DNA of 64,000 bases from CAVTHW01 sp963734625 (GTDB lineage: Bacteria; Acidobacteriota; Terriglobia; Bryobacterales; Bryobacteraceae), in contig CAVTHW010000016.1 of the NCBI GenBank assembly GCA_963734625.1, forward strand, positions 62,001-126,000, given 5' to 3'. The translations under genes and the position numbers were made by a program. Shown in pieces: positions 8,587-17,889 of this stretch. Below the pieces are notes generated by a model, which was not told the origin of the DNA, made no database searches, and saw only the letters and a program-made list of their open reading frames with translations. Positions within the stretch are counted from its first letter, which is position 1, and the number at the start of each line of letters is the position of its first letter.

Positions 8587-9564
8587 TCAACCATTTGCCT
8601 TCCTGAATGCTGCCCATCGCTTCTTCTGCGCTGCTGCGATGCGCTTCCGCCCCGCGGCAGATAGTTTCCTTCTGGGGCGGGCGGCGGTGGTATTCGGTGC
8701 ACGGTCGGCGGTCCTCTCGCCAGGCTGCTGCTCCTTTGCGCGGACCGCACCTTTTCCACTGAGCACTGCCGGGGCCGTCTTGCCGGCCCGCGCTTTCGAG
8801 CGTTTCGGCTCCGCGGCGGTGGCCCTGGACAACACGGTATCGGGGCCGGCGCCTGGAGCGATGTCCAGTCCAAATAGAGCCGAAAGGTCTTCGTCGCCGA
8901 GGACCTTGCTTGCAGCTGGCGCCCTTTTGGCCTGGGGAAGCGCCCTTCCGGCCCCGGCGATGAGCTCCTTTTCGTCCACGTTGTGCAACCGGAAGAGGAG
9001 GTCGGGCTGTTGGTCCAGCCGTGCGCCAATAGCGTAGAGCACCGCCGCGACATGCTTGCACATCTCGGCCCAGTCCGGACAACTGCACGAGAGCTTGATC
9101 TCGTCCGGCGACGGGAAAAGGCCGGTCTTCTGCCGGCAGACACGGTCCATGACGCCCTTGGACAACCGTCCCTGTAGAAGCTCGATGAGCGAATCAATCG
9201 CGCCAGCGCAGTCTTTGCAGATGGATTGCCAACGCGCCTTCGCCACCGGCGCCACTTTTACCGCAACCCTGTAAATCTCCGAGCCGCTCACCATGGCTTT
9301 GATCTCGCCGGGCGCAATCTGAAGATCGATCACGGATCCGTTGCGGACATAGGTGCGGCCGCGCGGCAACCGGTTGGCAAAGTCGCTATAGCGTTCCAGG
9401 TTCTCGCACCACGCCTTGCCCCAGAAGGTCTTGACGATGATGCGGCCTTCCACCTCCACCGGCGAGACCGGATGGCCTTTCTTCCTGAGCTTGGCCATCT
9501 CGGCGGCCGCCTTCCGGCGCCGCTCGGCCACTGAGACGTAGGGTCTCCATCCGTAGTAATCCAT
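8587..9564 (-). CDS. SWIM zinc-finger protein
   Basis: 325 residues. The SWIM zinc finger is clear in the middle: CSCPDWAEMCKHVAAVLYAIG, with CxC then CxH ligands. The N-terminus (WRPYVSVAERRRKAAAEMAKL and FWGKAWCENLERYSDFANRL) matches the usual start of bacterial SWIM partners of SNF2 helicases. The C-terminal third is Lys/Ala/Arg-rich and disordered-looking, ending KKRWAAFRKANG. It starts 3 nt after the stop of the SNF2 gene, so the two are co-transcribed. This resembles the YwqB/YwqA pairing of Bacillus. The role is probably DNA transaction or repair, which is inference. Confidence 0.85.
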   Translation of the reverse strand: MDYYGWRPYVSVAERRRKAAAEMAKLRKKGHPVSPVEVEGRIIVKTFWGKAWCENLERYSDFANRLPRGRTYVRNGSVIDLQIAPGEIKAMVSGSEIYRVAVKVAPVAKARWQSICKDCAGAIDSLIELLQGRLSKGVMDRVCRQKTGLFPSPDEIKLSCSCPDWAEMCKHVAAVLYAIGARLDQQPDLLFRLHNVDEKELIAGAGRALPQAKRAPAASKVLGDEDLSALFGLDIAPGAGPDTVLSRATAAEPKRSKARAGKTAPAVLSGKGAVRAKEQQPGERTADRAPNTTAARPRRKLSAAGRKRIAAAQKKRWAAFRKANG

Positions 9565-9567
9565 CGA

Positions 9568-12277
9568 TCACGTCTCCTTCAGTGCTTTGTTGATGTCGAG
9601 CGCTACCAGCTTGAGTAGTTCCTCGTCCTTCATCTCCGTCAGGAGCAGGTCGGCCCCGCCTTCGAGCAAATCCGTAGAAAGTCGCCGCTTCGATTCAATG
9701 AGCTCGTCGATCTTGTCTTCCACGGTACCGCGGCACACAAATTTATGCACCAGCACGTTTTTGGTCTGGCCGATGCGGAAGGCGCGGTCGGTGGCCTGGT
9801 TCTCCACCGCCGGGTTCCACCACCGGTCGAAGTGCACCACGTGCGAGGCGGCGGTAAGGTTCAGGCCCGCACCACCGGCTTTCAGCGAAAGAACGAAGAA
9901 CCCCACGGCCTCGTCTTCCTGAAAGCGGCTTACGATTTCCTTGCGCCGCTTCACCTCGGTCTCGCCGTGGAGAACCAGGCCGGGGCGCCCGAAAATCGAG
10001 CCGAGGAAAGCCGCCAGCGGAGCGATCACCTCCCGGAACTGGGTGAAGACGAGCATCTTCTCCTGCTTCGCGGCAATCACCTCCGCGATATCCCGCAAGC
10101 GGGCCCACTTGCCGCTGTCGTCTTCGGCCCATGCGCCGTCTCCCAGCCACTGGGAGGGGTGGTTGCAGATCTGCTTGAACCGCATCAGAAAGGACAATAC
10201 CAGGCCCTTGCGCTGGATCCCTTCGGCATCCTCGAGCTGCGCGGCCAGATCCTTCACTGATTGCTCGTATAGGGCGGCCTGCTTCCGGCTGAGTTGGCAA
10301 AATGCCTTCACTTCGGTCTTGTCGGGCAGGTCCGCGATTACGGTCTTATCGGTCTTCAGCCGCCGCAGGATGTAGGGCCGCACGAGCTCGCGCAGGGGGG
10401 CATAGGAATTGTGCGGCCTGTCGGCAAGGCCCTTCACGAAGTTGGTGAACTCCTTGGACGATCCCAACAGTCCGGGATTAAGGAAATCGAAGATGGACCA
10501 GAGATCGCCGAGCCGGTTCTCGACGGGGGTGCCGGTCAGCGCGAAGCGTGCATTCGCCTTCAGCGCCTTGACGATGCGGGTCTGCCTGGCATCGGGGTTC
10601 TTGATGGCCTGCGCCTCGTCCAGGACGGCCAGATGCCAGGCTAGCCTCCGCGATCCACGGCACGCGGAGCAGCGAGCCGTAGCTGGTAATCACCAGGTCC
10701 ACACCGTCCAGCCGCTCCGGCGAAAGGCTCTTGAGCGCGGCGGCCGGAAAGGCGGACGGATGAGCGATGAGAGCCTTCAGACCAGGTGCGAATCGTTCGA
10801 TCTCCGAGGCCCAGTTCGCTAGCAGCGAAGCCGGGGCTACCAGCAGGCTGGGCTGCCGTTGGCCGGCCGTCTGGCGCTGGAGGACGAGGAGCAGCGAAAG
10901 CACCTGCATGGTCTTGCCCAGCCCCATGTCATCGGCCAGGCACGCCCCGAGACCAAGTTTGGCGATGAGATAGAGCCAGCGCACCCCCACCCGCTGATAG
11001 GGCCGCAACGTCGCGTGGAGGGCGGCGCCGGGATCGACTTGGGCCAATCCCTCCGGGCTACGGAGGCCTTTCAGCGTTTCTGCGAGCCAGGGGCCGGCGA
11101 CCACCTGAGACCACTCTGCACCGGCATCCTCGGAGGCATCGCCGGCTGCGACATCGGCGCCGGCGAGCAGACGAACGGCCTCCCGAAAGCCGATCCCATG
11201 CTCCGCTGCCGTGCGCTCGACCTCACGGAAGTGCTCCAACATGCGGCGCAGCCGCTCGCGGTCCACTTCGACCCAACGGCCGCGGACCAGAGCCAGCCCA
11301 TCTGATTTCTCCAATAACTCCCGGATCTCGGCAGCGGTCAAGCGCTCGCCATCGAGAGTGACTTCCATCTGGAAATCGAGCAGGGCGTCCTGGCCCAGTC
11401 CCGCTGGCGCTTTGCCACCGATCTGGGCTGACACCTGCGGGCGGGGAGGCCGATTGGCCCGCCACGTCGCCGGCATTCGAACTACCACCCCGGCGCGCTC
11501 CAGGTGTGGGACGTCTCTCAAAAGCTGAATGGCCTCGTTGGGGGTCCACCGGAGCGGGTGGAAGATCTCGCCCGCATCGACCAGGGTCTTCAGCCACTGG
11601 CAGGTCTCCGACGCTCTCTGCACAGGAAGAAGCAGAGACAGCAGACGGTCCTTGTTTGCCGCGCCCGCATATTCGCCGAGAGCCTTCCCCAGTGGAAGAT
11701 GTTGAGCCTTCGCATTCGCCGTCAACCGGGTGGTGTAGGTTGCGAGAAAGGCGAAAGGCGCATCCTGGTCTTTGCGGTTTTCGGCCAGATTGAAGTGCAC
11801 GCGGCCGACCAGGTTCCACGCAGGGTTCCGGCGCTTCAGGAATTCCTGTATCCCGCATTTCGACTCTGCCAGTTCGATGCCGAATGCGGCGTCCAGTTCC
11901 TGCCAGAGGGCGTCAAGGACCTCCGCCGTCAGATACTCCGCGCCAGTCATGGGTGGCGCCGCTAGGACCAGCCGGTCCAACTCCGCTGCGGAGGGCGCCG
12001 GGACGCGCACTTTCCGTGGCGGCGCATCGGTATCCGGGCGGGTGCAGAGGGCGGTCACGTACCATGCGCCGAATTCTCTCCAGTAGGAGAAAACAGGAGG
12101 AAGTGCGGTCCCGGCTTCAGCCGCTCCGAGTTGCAGAAGACCATGGCCCGATCCGCGCTCGAAGGCATTCCGCAGGCGTTGAGCAACCTCGATATCGAGG
12201 AGCGGCGCGTCAGGGGCTTCGCCTAATGCCAGACGGCCGTGCGGGGTCAAGGTCGGGGCAAGAGAGGCTGAACCCAT
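9568..12277 (-). CDS. SNF2-family DEAD/DEAH helicase with one frameshift
   Basis: Swi2/Snf2 ATPase of about 900 residues if one frameshift near 10640 is corrected. The upstream part carries an SNF2-associated region (about 330-400) and motif I DDMGLGKTMQVLSLL. Just after RVPWIAEA the frame slips by one base and the other frame resumes with LAVLDEAQAIKNP (motif II, DEAQ). Next come LTGTPVEN (III), IADLPDKTEV, then MLVFTQFREV (IV), GGAGLNLTAASHV (V) and RAFRIGQTKNVLVHKF (VI). All helicase motifs survive, so either the gene is freshly broken or the base is an assembly error. It overlaps no neighbour and leads directly into the SWIM gene. Confidence 0.85.
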
Positions 12278-12351
12278 GCACGGAGTCTACCAGCTAAAAT
12301 GAGCTGCAAAGCTACTGGTTTGATCCCCGGTGCGGTCTCCGCGTTCGCCAT

Positions 12352-12415
12352 GGCTGGCCAAACATGTCCAGCCTCAAGCCGGACAACTCGAACCCACGCG
12401 GCACACAGTTAACGG
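12352..12415 (+). repeat. Direct repeat, right copy, next to recombinase remnant
   Basis: Partner of 8280-8345 with the exact 28-bp core at 12375-12402. Its right edge touches the first coding trace of the serine recombinase at 12413, which is where a recombinase gene often sits relative to its own attachment site. Confidence 0.65.
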
Positions 12416-13205
12416 CAATTCGCGGTCTACACCCGGCAATCGGTGAAGACGGAAGGCGACCTCACGTCGTGCGAGGTGTAGCGCCAAATGTGCGCCGATT
12501 TCGTCCGCTCGACTTGAGGAACGTTTCGATGACGTTGGCGAATCCGGCGGCAGCCTTAAACGCCCGGCGATGCAGCGGTTGCTGGCGCCAGTCCGAAGTG
12601 GGCGTATCGACGTTGTTGTCGTGCATTGCCGATTGCGCCTCCTTGTTGGAGGAGTTCAGGGAATCCGGCGTCGAACTGCGCATTGCCGCCATGCCCGAAC
12701 TGCTCGGCGGCGCCTTCGATACACTGCTGCTAAATCTGCTGTCTTGTTTCGCGGAATTCGAAAGGGAACTGATCGCCAGCCGGATCTCCGACCGGCGCGC
12801 CGGGTTGATCGCGCGCGGCAGGAGAATCGCGGGACGGACTCCCTACGGCTACTCTGCTGATCGCGGTACAAAGCAGTTGATTCCCAAGCCGGAGGAAGCA
12901 GCGATTGTGCAGGAGTTATTCGAACTCATCTCATCCGGCGTCCTGCCGTCCAAAGTCGAGAAGCTCGCCGCGGACCGGGGATGGCAGACGCGCAACGGCC
13001 GACCCTGGACCGCTCGACAGGTGCTGGATACCGTGTCGAATCCCGCCTACACAGGTCGCTTCCGCGCCGCCTCTGGCACGCGGCCAGCGGTGCATGAGCC
13101 GATCGTGAGCCAAGACACTTTCCAGCGCTGCGCGGATGCAATCGCACCTCGCAGAACCGGCACGAGTGGCTTTCGCAACCCGGCTGAAATCCTCCCACCG
13201 CGACG
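12413..13205 (+). pseudogene. Large serine recombinase, frameshifted and with stops
   Basis: Three frames are needed to follow the protein. The N-terminus, near 12420-12475, reads VYTRQSVKTEGDLTSCEV and then stops; the S in YTRQS is the expected nucleophile. A second frame reads ERFDDVGESGGSLKRPAMQR and RSGRIDVVVVH up to about 12635. A third frame continues with LLEEFRESGVELR, LLNLLSCFAEFERELIASRI, GRRIAGRTPYGY and the recombinase domain through NPAYTGRFR. At least one internal stop and two shifts make it inactive. The C-terminal zinc ribbon is missing here; a similar piece lies on the other strand at 13790-14030. Confidence 0.8.
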
Positions 13206-13595
13206 CGGGAGACCGCCCGTTTGGCTGGCGGCGTTACACGCGTTGAGCCAAATCTTTCCAATCCTGAACGTCACGGCGCAGCACCAGGTCGTCGGGGATT
13301 CCGTCAAGGAAGTGATCTGGAATTCCGACTCCGGGCGGATTCGGACCTGACCACGGGTATCAACGGTGAAGATATAGACCACTTGCGCTTCCATATCTCC
13401 AGAGAACAGAATGCGCCAGCCGCCAACGCGGGACTTTCGAATTCCGGGCCTCTCGGTGAGGGGCGCGGACAGGCGCGGATCGAAAGGGTCAACAGCAAGT
13501 TGCCCAAACCGAGCGCGAATACGCTGTTCGGTCGGCCGATCAAGGCGATCAAGAATCTTCTCGGCTTCGTGAGCGACGCTGACTCGAAAGTTCAC
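13047..13595 (-). CDS. RelE/ParE-type toxin with aberrant C-terminus
   Basis: The first 85 residues look like a RelE-superfamily mRNA interferase: MNFRVSVAHEAEKILDRL, RIRARFGQLAVDPFDPR, a KSRVGGWRILFS strand and VVYIFTVDTRGQV. Family members end soon after this point; here the frame runs on for about 95 more residues into sequence shared with the recombinase remnant on the other strand. The original end is therefore probably lost. It overlaps the upstream antitoxin by 4 nt (ATGA). Toxic activity is uncertain because of the altered tail. Confidence 0.65.
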   Translation of the reverse strand: MNFRVSVAHEAEKILDRLDRPTEQRIRARFGQLAVDPFDPRLSAPLTERPGIRKSRVGGWRILFSGDMEAQVVYIFTVDTRGQVRIRPESEFQITSLTESPTTWCCAVTFRIGKIWLNACNAASQTGGLPRRGGRISAGLRKPLVPVLRGAIASAQRWKVSWLTIGSCTAGRVPEAARKRPV

Positions 13596-13780
13596 AGGCC
13601 GCGTTCGCGCTTGTATTCCGCGAGAGGCTTCACACGCCCCACCGCAAGATCTGCGAGACCACGATCCAGAGAGGCGAGCGCCTCGGCGTCGAGCGGTGAC
13701 CCGTCCTCATCAGCGGCGTCGCGGAGGTCCTGGAGCCACCCGCGCGCGAGTTCCGCTTGATCTTCCGGCAACTCATCCAC
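13592..13780 (-). CDS. Small antitoxin partner of the RelE-type toxin
   Basis: I place the start at GTG 13780, giving about 62 residues (VDELPEDQAELARGWLQDL to VKPLAEYKRERGL). The acidic helical N-terminal part and the DRGLADLAVGRVKPLAEY tail match antitoxins of this toxin class, with the tail probably binding the toxin. The open frame continues upstream to 13861 into sequence (ALRESRWDG) that belongs to a recombinase remnant, so that longer form is rejected. The 4-nt overlap with the toxin supports a two-gene module. Confidence 0.6.
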   Translation of the reverse strand: MDELPEDQAELARGWLQDLRDAADEDGSPLDAEALASLDRGLADLAVGRVKPLAEYKRERGL

Positions 13781-13789
13781 TACGTTTTG

Positions 13790-14030
13790 GGGTTCGAACA
13801 ACCCGCGCGCACGCTGGCCCGGGTGCAACAACTGGGCCCCGTCCCAACGGCTCTCGCGCAACGCCGTCGCGATCCAATCCAGGATCTCCCCGGGGCTACG
13901 GCTCTGGGCACCTTCCCTTGTAGCCAGTGCAGTGGCAATAGACGTATCGTTGCTTCTTGAACTCGCCCACCATCGCGCAGCCGCAGTGCCCGCACTATGA
14001 AGTCGCTGAAGGCGAAGTCACCACAGTGGT
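13790..14030 (-). pseudogene. Serine recombinase zinc-ribbon remnant
   Basis: Translating the minus strand gives FAFSDFIV, then after a one-base shift CGHCGCAMVGEFKKQRYVY and CHCTGYKGRCPEP followed by a stop. GEILDWIATALRESRWD follows in a further frame. This is the zinc-ribbon (CGHC ... HCTG ... C) and following helix of a large serine recombinase. It is opposite in orientation to the remnant at 12413-13205. The RelE module sits between the two pieces. Confidence 0.7.
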
Positions 14031-14408
14031 CCGATTTCGCGCATTCAACACTTCTGGAATTTTCGTACCCGGATCAGCTAAGGCTGGCCGCTCCCCTGGC
14101 CTCGCCGGAGGCGCTCGGGATGAGCATTCTGAAAGGCACGGCTCCAACAGACGCGGTCGGATGTACAATCGATCGTGGCCCGGAAGCCACAATGGAAATC
14201 CTGCCTGACGACTTCCAGAGGCCAATAGCGAAGCGATAGCTGCCGAATTGCGGTCGCGTCCGATCTGACACTAGTTCGGCCAGATTGAGCGCTTGATGAA
14301 GGCAGCCCGACTATTCCGTCACTTGCTGTGCTCGTCCTATTGGCGACCGGCGTGTTGTATGCCCGGAATCCCGCCATTGAAGCTCACTGGACCTTGCGGC
14401 TGGGCCGA
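14031..14408. other. Intergenic stretch, no supported gene
   Basis: A plus-strand frame from 13997 to 14239 is open (80 codons) but overlaps the recombinase remnant antisense and matches no family I know. Nothing else stands out. Confidence 0.4.
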
Positions 14409-15284
14409 TCAGCCGTCGTAGCCTAATATGCGGCGGACCCAGATGTTGCGATACCACGCGGGTCCGACGTGCCCCTGCAACTGAAAGGGAAGCTCCGCCG
14501 CGTGGGGAGTGTAGGACGCGATCGGTTCGCGGCTCGTTGATCCCAGGAATTGCGCCCGGTTGTGCACCATCACACCGTTGAAGAACAAAGTGAGGAACGC
14601 CGGTTTGACCAGTTTATCCCCGTCGAACTTGGGCGCTTCGAAGACGAAATCCAAGGAGTTCCATTGCCCTTCAGGCAGGCAGGGATTCACCATCGGCGGA
14701 TACACGCCGTAGATAGAGGCCACTCCGCCGTCGGCGTAGGTGATGTTGTCATAGCCTGAGAGCAACTGCACCTCGTAGCGCCCCATGAAAACAACACCGG
14801 TGTTGCCGCGCTGCTGTCCGACGCGCATGCGGTCCTCCACCGGCGGGGTCGTCCATTCGAGGTGGAGCTGAATGTCGCCGAAGCTCTCCTTGGTGACAAT
14901 GCCTCCGCGCATTTCCGCGTGACCATCCACGATCCTCCACTGGGGTTCGGTGGCAGCGCCAGCGCCCCCACGGCCGAAGCTGGCGGCATTCCACTTCGAG
15001 AGGTCCTTCCCGTCGAACAGCACAATCGCGTCGGATGGCGCCGACATCGTGGGAATCGGCTGGCCGGGAGTGACCTTGCGCGGCTGCGGCCGCGAATGGT
15101 CATGAACCAGCCATTTCTGGCCGGGCAACGGGGAGCCCACCGGACTGCCATCAAACGGGCCTCGTCCCGGCGGGTACTGCTGGCCGCCCTGAGGAGCTTG
15201 GGCTCCTTTCGCAATCGATGCCACTGTCGCATAGACCGGCAGATAGCCGACAACCTGTCTAGCGAATGATCTCCGATTTACCAT
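14409..15284 (-). CDS. DUF1080 (3-keto-disaccharide hydrolase-like) secreted protein
   Basis: 291 residues from ATG 15284, preceded by an AAAGGA-type site. The N-terminus (VNRRSFARQVVGYLPVYATV) is leader-like. The concanavalin-like DUF1080 fold shows its usual landmarks: IVLFDGKDLSKWN near residue 90, WRIVDGHAEMRGG, DIQLHLEW, GNTGVVFMGRYEVQLLSGY, GQWNSLDFVFEAP, and HVGPAWYRNIWVR near the end. Members act on beta-linked sugars, including 3-keto-glucosides, outside the cytoplasm. This fits the secreted Gfo oxidoreductases at 1-6 kb, which could make keto-sugars, though the genes are not adjacent. Confidence 0.87.
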   Translation of the reverse strand: MVNRRSFARQVVGYLPVYATVASIAKGAQAPQGGQQYPPGRGPFDGSPVGSPLPGQKWLVHDHSRPQPRKVTPGQPIPTMSAPSDAIVLFDGKDLSKWNAASFGRGGAGAATEPQWRIVDGHAEMRGGIVTKESFGDIQLHLEWTTPPVEDRMRVGQQRGNTGVVFMGRYEVQLLSGYDNITYADGGVASIYGVYPPMVNPCLPEGQWNSLDFVFEAPKFDGDKLVKPAFLTLFFNGVMVHNRAQFLGSTSREPIASYTPHAAELPFQLQGHVGPAWYRNIWVRRILGYDG

Positions 15285-15818
15285 CGGACGTCCTTTCTCC
15301 GAATGAACTCTGATACGAACACCGGAAAGACCGATTACAAGATGATACCGAACCACGGCGCGGCCTGAACGCGGCCGCGCCAATCTTCATCACGACTAGA
15401 GCTTCATTCCCCAGCCGAGTGGATCCTCCAGCAATTCCGTCCATACCCCGCTTCCCGGCCTCGGCGGGTTTCCGGCGGCACAACCCTAGTCCAGAACAGA
15501 AGCTCGTGCAACACACCGAGAATGCCCGACGCGAACCGGCGCCAACCCCTGCCAAAGAGTTCTCCCGTACGGGTCAGGGTCTTTCTCCAAGCAGCGGATC
15601 GTCGAAAACTTCGACCACTACCGACAGTCGCCAGTAGTTGACACCAACGCCTCCGTTGAGTCCATCCCTCCTCGCGTACTATCCCCAACAAAGCCAAACA
15701 CTTTCGGATCGAACCCATTCTCTGCGCCGGGCCGCGGAGGGCCGGTTGGATCGTCCTGCCTGATTTCTCCCCCGCGCCGGAGTTCGCGCAATCGCCGCTG
15801 GCCGCGCTGGCTTCGCGA
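15285..15818. other. Intergenic stretch with a faint coding trace
   Basis: No convincing gene is present. On the minus strand near 15400-15445 a short frame reads VWTELLEDPLGWGMKL and stops, which looks like the tail of a lost gene. I cannot name it. Confidence 0.35.
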
Positions 15819-16055
15819 TCAACGACTCTTCTTTCCTTTGAGCGGGATCTTCGCCCCTGCCTTCCGCGCCTCGCTGAGGCCGATGGCCACAGCCTGTTTG
15901 CGGCTCTTCACCTTCCCGCCTATGCCACCCTTGCCGGATTTCAACGTGCCGAGCTTGTACTCGCGCATGACCTTCCCGACTCTGCCCATGCCTTTGGCCG
16001 GCGAACTCGTCTTCGATGTGCTTCTTCTGGATGTGCTCCTTTTCGCTGCGGGCAT
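15819..16055 (-). CDS. Small basic DUF6496-type protein
   Basis: 78 residues from ATG 16055. The N-terminus is a run of Ser/Arg/Lys (AAKRSTSRRSTSKTSS), followed by the recognisable core VGKVMREYKLGTLKSG and the conserved RKQAVAIGLSEARKAGAK near the end. These small cationic proteins are widespread in environmental bacteria; a nucleic-acid-binding role is plausible but unproven. It stands alone, with no operon partner. Confidence 0.75.
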   Translation of the reverse strand: MPAAKRSTSRRSTSKTSSPAKGMGRVGKVMREYKLGTLKSGKGGIGGKVKSRKQAVAIGLSEARKAGAKIPLKGKKSR

Positions 16056-16352
16056 GTAGCGTCCTCCAGTCGCAGTATAGCTCCACATCGCGGTTCGCCA
16101 GCGGGCGTTTTAGGACATTCTGAATTCGTGCCGACAGGAGCGCGGTGAGATTCAAACGATTACTGCTGGGAGCGGGCTTCGCAGATTGCGGGGCGGCAAA
16201 TTTCGCATTCCAGGTGCAGCACATGCATCTCGGATCCGGTGAGTTTCCGCTAACTCCACGCTGGCTCAGTGTCTTGCGGTCGCAAATGGCGGGTTTCCGT
16301 TCTGGACCATCGCGTGCTACAGAAGAACACTCGGCCCGTACGGGCGAAGGGG

Positions 16353-17564
16353 ATGGCCACGAAGACAGAACATACCGGACTGAGCTTAGTCGGTCGGACG
16401 CAGACCGACGGGGACGACTGCCCCGCCTCCAAGTTTCGGGAGTTGGCCGAAGAACTGCAGCTGCTCTTGGAACTGGGCAACCTGAGTCTGATACGGGCCC
16501 GCCTGGTCGAGAGCGTCGCTTGGCTTAGGAGTTGCGCGGATTCCGTAGAGCACGACGAGGCCACGTCGGCGGAGGAGATTCAGAGTGAACTTCGTGCCGT
16601 CCAGGGGCGCCTTCACGAAGCCGAGAGCCTGGCCGCCAGCGACTGCTTGACCGGTCTGGCCAACCGCCGCGAAGCGGAGAAGCTGATGGTCCACAGAATT
16701 CAGGCGGACCGGCCCTTTTGCATCCTACTGTTCGACTTGGACAACTTCAAGCAGGTGAACGACTGGCACGGACATGATGTCGGGGACCATCTCCTCAAGG
16801 CTTTCGCCAATCGCTTGGCCAGCCAGTTTCGGCCCGATGACGTGGTTTGCCGCTGGGGCGGCGACGAGTTTCTGGTTTTAATTAGCTGCACGATGCCGGA
16901 TGCCCTCGGAAAGGCCGGCTTGGCAGCCGAACGCGTGAGCGGGCAATACGCGATGGAATCCCCAAATGGGGCCGTGAACATCTGTGTTTCAGCCTCCGTC
17001 GGCGTGGCGCAACGTGAGCCTGGAGAGTCGGCTCAGGAACTGTTCGCCAGGGCGGATGCTGTGCTCTACCAGCACAAAGCGGAGAGCCGCTCAAGTGGCG
17101 TGGCCGCGCATGCGCACACTGCCTCCTGGGAGGGCATCGACGCGCAGGTCGGGGCGGGCCACTTCGCGGATACGGCCTGCGGCCCACAAGACGCCGCCGG
17201 TGCGGACGGATTCACAATCCTAATTGCGGACGACGAAGCAGGGATTCGCATGTTGGCCGGGGAGGTTTTGCGAACCCACGGTTACAATGTGCTGCAAGCC
17301 GCAGACGGCGTCGAAGCTCTCGAACTGGCCGCGCAGCATCCGGGGCCGATCCACCTGCTGTTGACGGATCTGTCGATGCCGCGCTTGGATGGTCGGGAAC
17401 TGCACCGTAGGCTGACAAGCGTGCGCCCTGGGACTGCGACCCTCTTCATGTCGGGCGATCTCGATACCGGGCTGCATCCGGACGCCGCGTTCTCGCCCAA
17501 GCCATTCGCTACCTCGCTCCTGGTACGTAAGGTCAACGAGGCACTTAAGGAAAAACTAGGTTGA
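16353..17564 (+). CDS. Diguanylate cyclase with C-terminal receiver domain (GGDEF-REC)
   Basis: The product makes c-di-GMP from GTP. After a helical N-terminal region (about 1-110) comes a GGDEF domain beginning DCLTGLANRREAEKL, with FDLDNFKQVND and the intact active site RWGGDEFLV. An RxxD product-inhibition site (RPDD) lies five residues before GGDEF, so feedback control is likely. A receiver domain follows at the C-terminus (ILIADDEAGIRML, phospho-acceptor in LLLTDLSMP, and conserved K in SPKPF). REC after GGDEF is the reverse of the usual PleD/WspR order. ATG 16353 is chosen; an earlier in-frame ATG at 16269 exists. The PilZ gene begins one base after its stop. Confidence 0.9.
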   Translation: MATKTEHTGLSLVGRTQTDGDDCPASKFRELAEELQLLLELGNLSLIRARLVESVAWLRSCADSVEHDEATSAEEIQSELRAVQGRLHEAESLAASDCLTGLANRREAEKLMVHRIQADRPFCILLFDLDNFKQVNDWHGHDVGDHLLKAFANRLASQFRPDDVVCRWGGDEFLVLISCTMPDALGKAGLAAERVSGQYAMESPNGAVNICVSASVGVAQREPGESAQELFARADAVLYQHKAESRSSGVAAHAHTASWEGIDAQVGAGHFADTACGPQDAAGADGFTILIADDEAGIRMLAGEVLRTHGYNVLQAADGVEALELAAQHPGPIHLLLTDLSMPRLDGRELHRRLTSVRPGTATLFMSGDLDTGLHPDAAFSPKPFATSLLVRKVNEALKEKLG

Positions 17565-17565
17565 G

Positions 17566-17889
17566 ATGGAACAGAATGACGACCGGCGCCTGAGCCGGCG
17601 TTTTCCGATGAAAAGGCAGCTTCAGTTCAAGTCCCAGCGCTCAGAGTCTGCCTTGATTGGATCCGGCACCACCGTCAACATGAGTCGTCGGGGGGTGCTG
17701 TTCACCACTGACCAATCTCTGCCGGAAGGCGAGCCGGTTACGCTGGAAGTCGGTTGGCCGGTGCTGTTGGACGCTGCCGTCCCGTTGAAGCTGGTGACGC
17801 GCGGCAGGGTTGTCTGGTGTGAGAACTCGCACACGGCCGTCCGATTCGACAAGTGGGAGTTCCGCACGCGGGGCCTGCCGATTCATTAA
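17566..17889 (+). CDS. PilZ-domain c-di-GMP receptor
   Basis: 107 residues, nearly all one PilZ domain. The arginine motif is RRLSRRFPMKRQ near residues 8-19 and the second motif is NMSRRGVLF near residue 42, where an Asn replaces the usual Asp. The domain ends VRGRVVWCENSHTAVRFDKW-like, as expected. The gene starts one base after the GGDEF-REC stop, so synthesis and sensing of c-di-GMP are coupled in one operon. Confidence 0.9.
   Translation: MEQNDDRRLSRRFPMKRQLQFKSQRSESALIGSGTTVNMSRRGVLFTTDQSLPEGEPVTLEVGWPVLLDAAVPLKLVTRGRVVWCENSHTAVRFDKWEFRTRGLPIH

Noticed and set aside
8587..12277. SWIM + SNF2 pair as a DISARM-type or other defence system
   Set aside because: No methylase, phospholipase-D gene or DUF1998 partner is present; the pair matches the common YwqA/YwqB type instead.
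12364..13350. The 328-codon frame at 12364-13350 as an intact recombinase
   Set aside because: Its first 90 codons are unlike any recombinase; the true N-terminus lies in two other frames with an internal stop.
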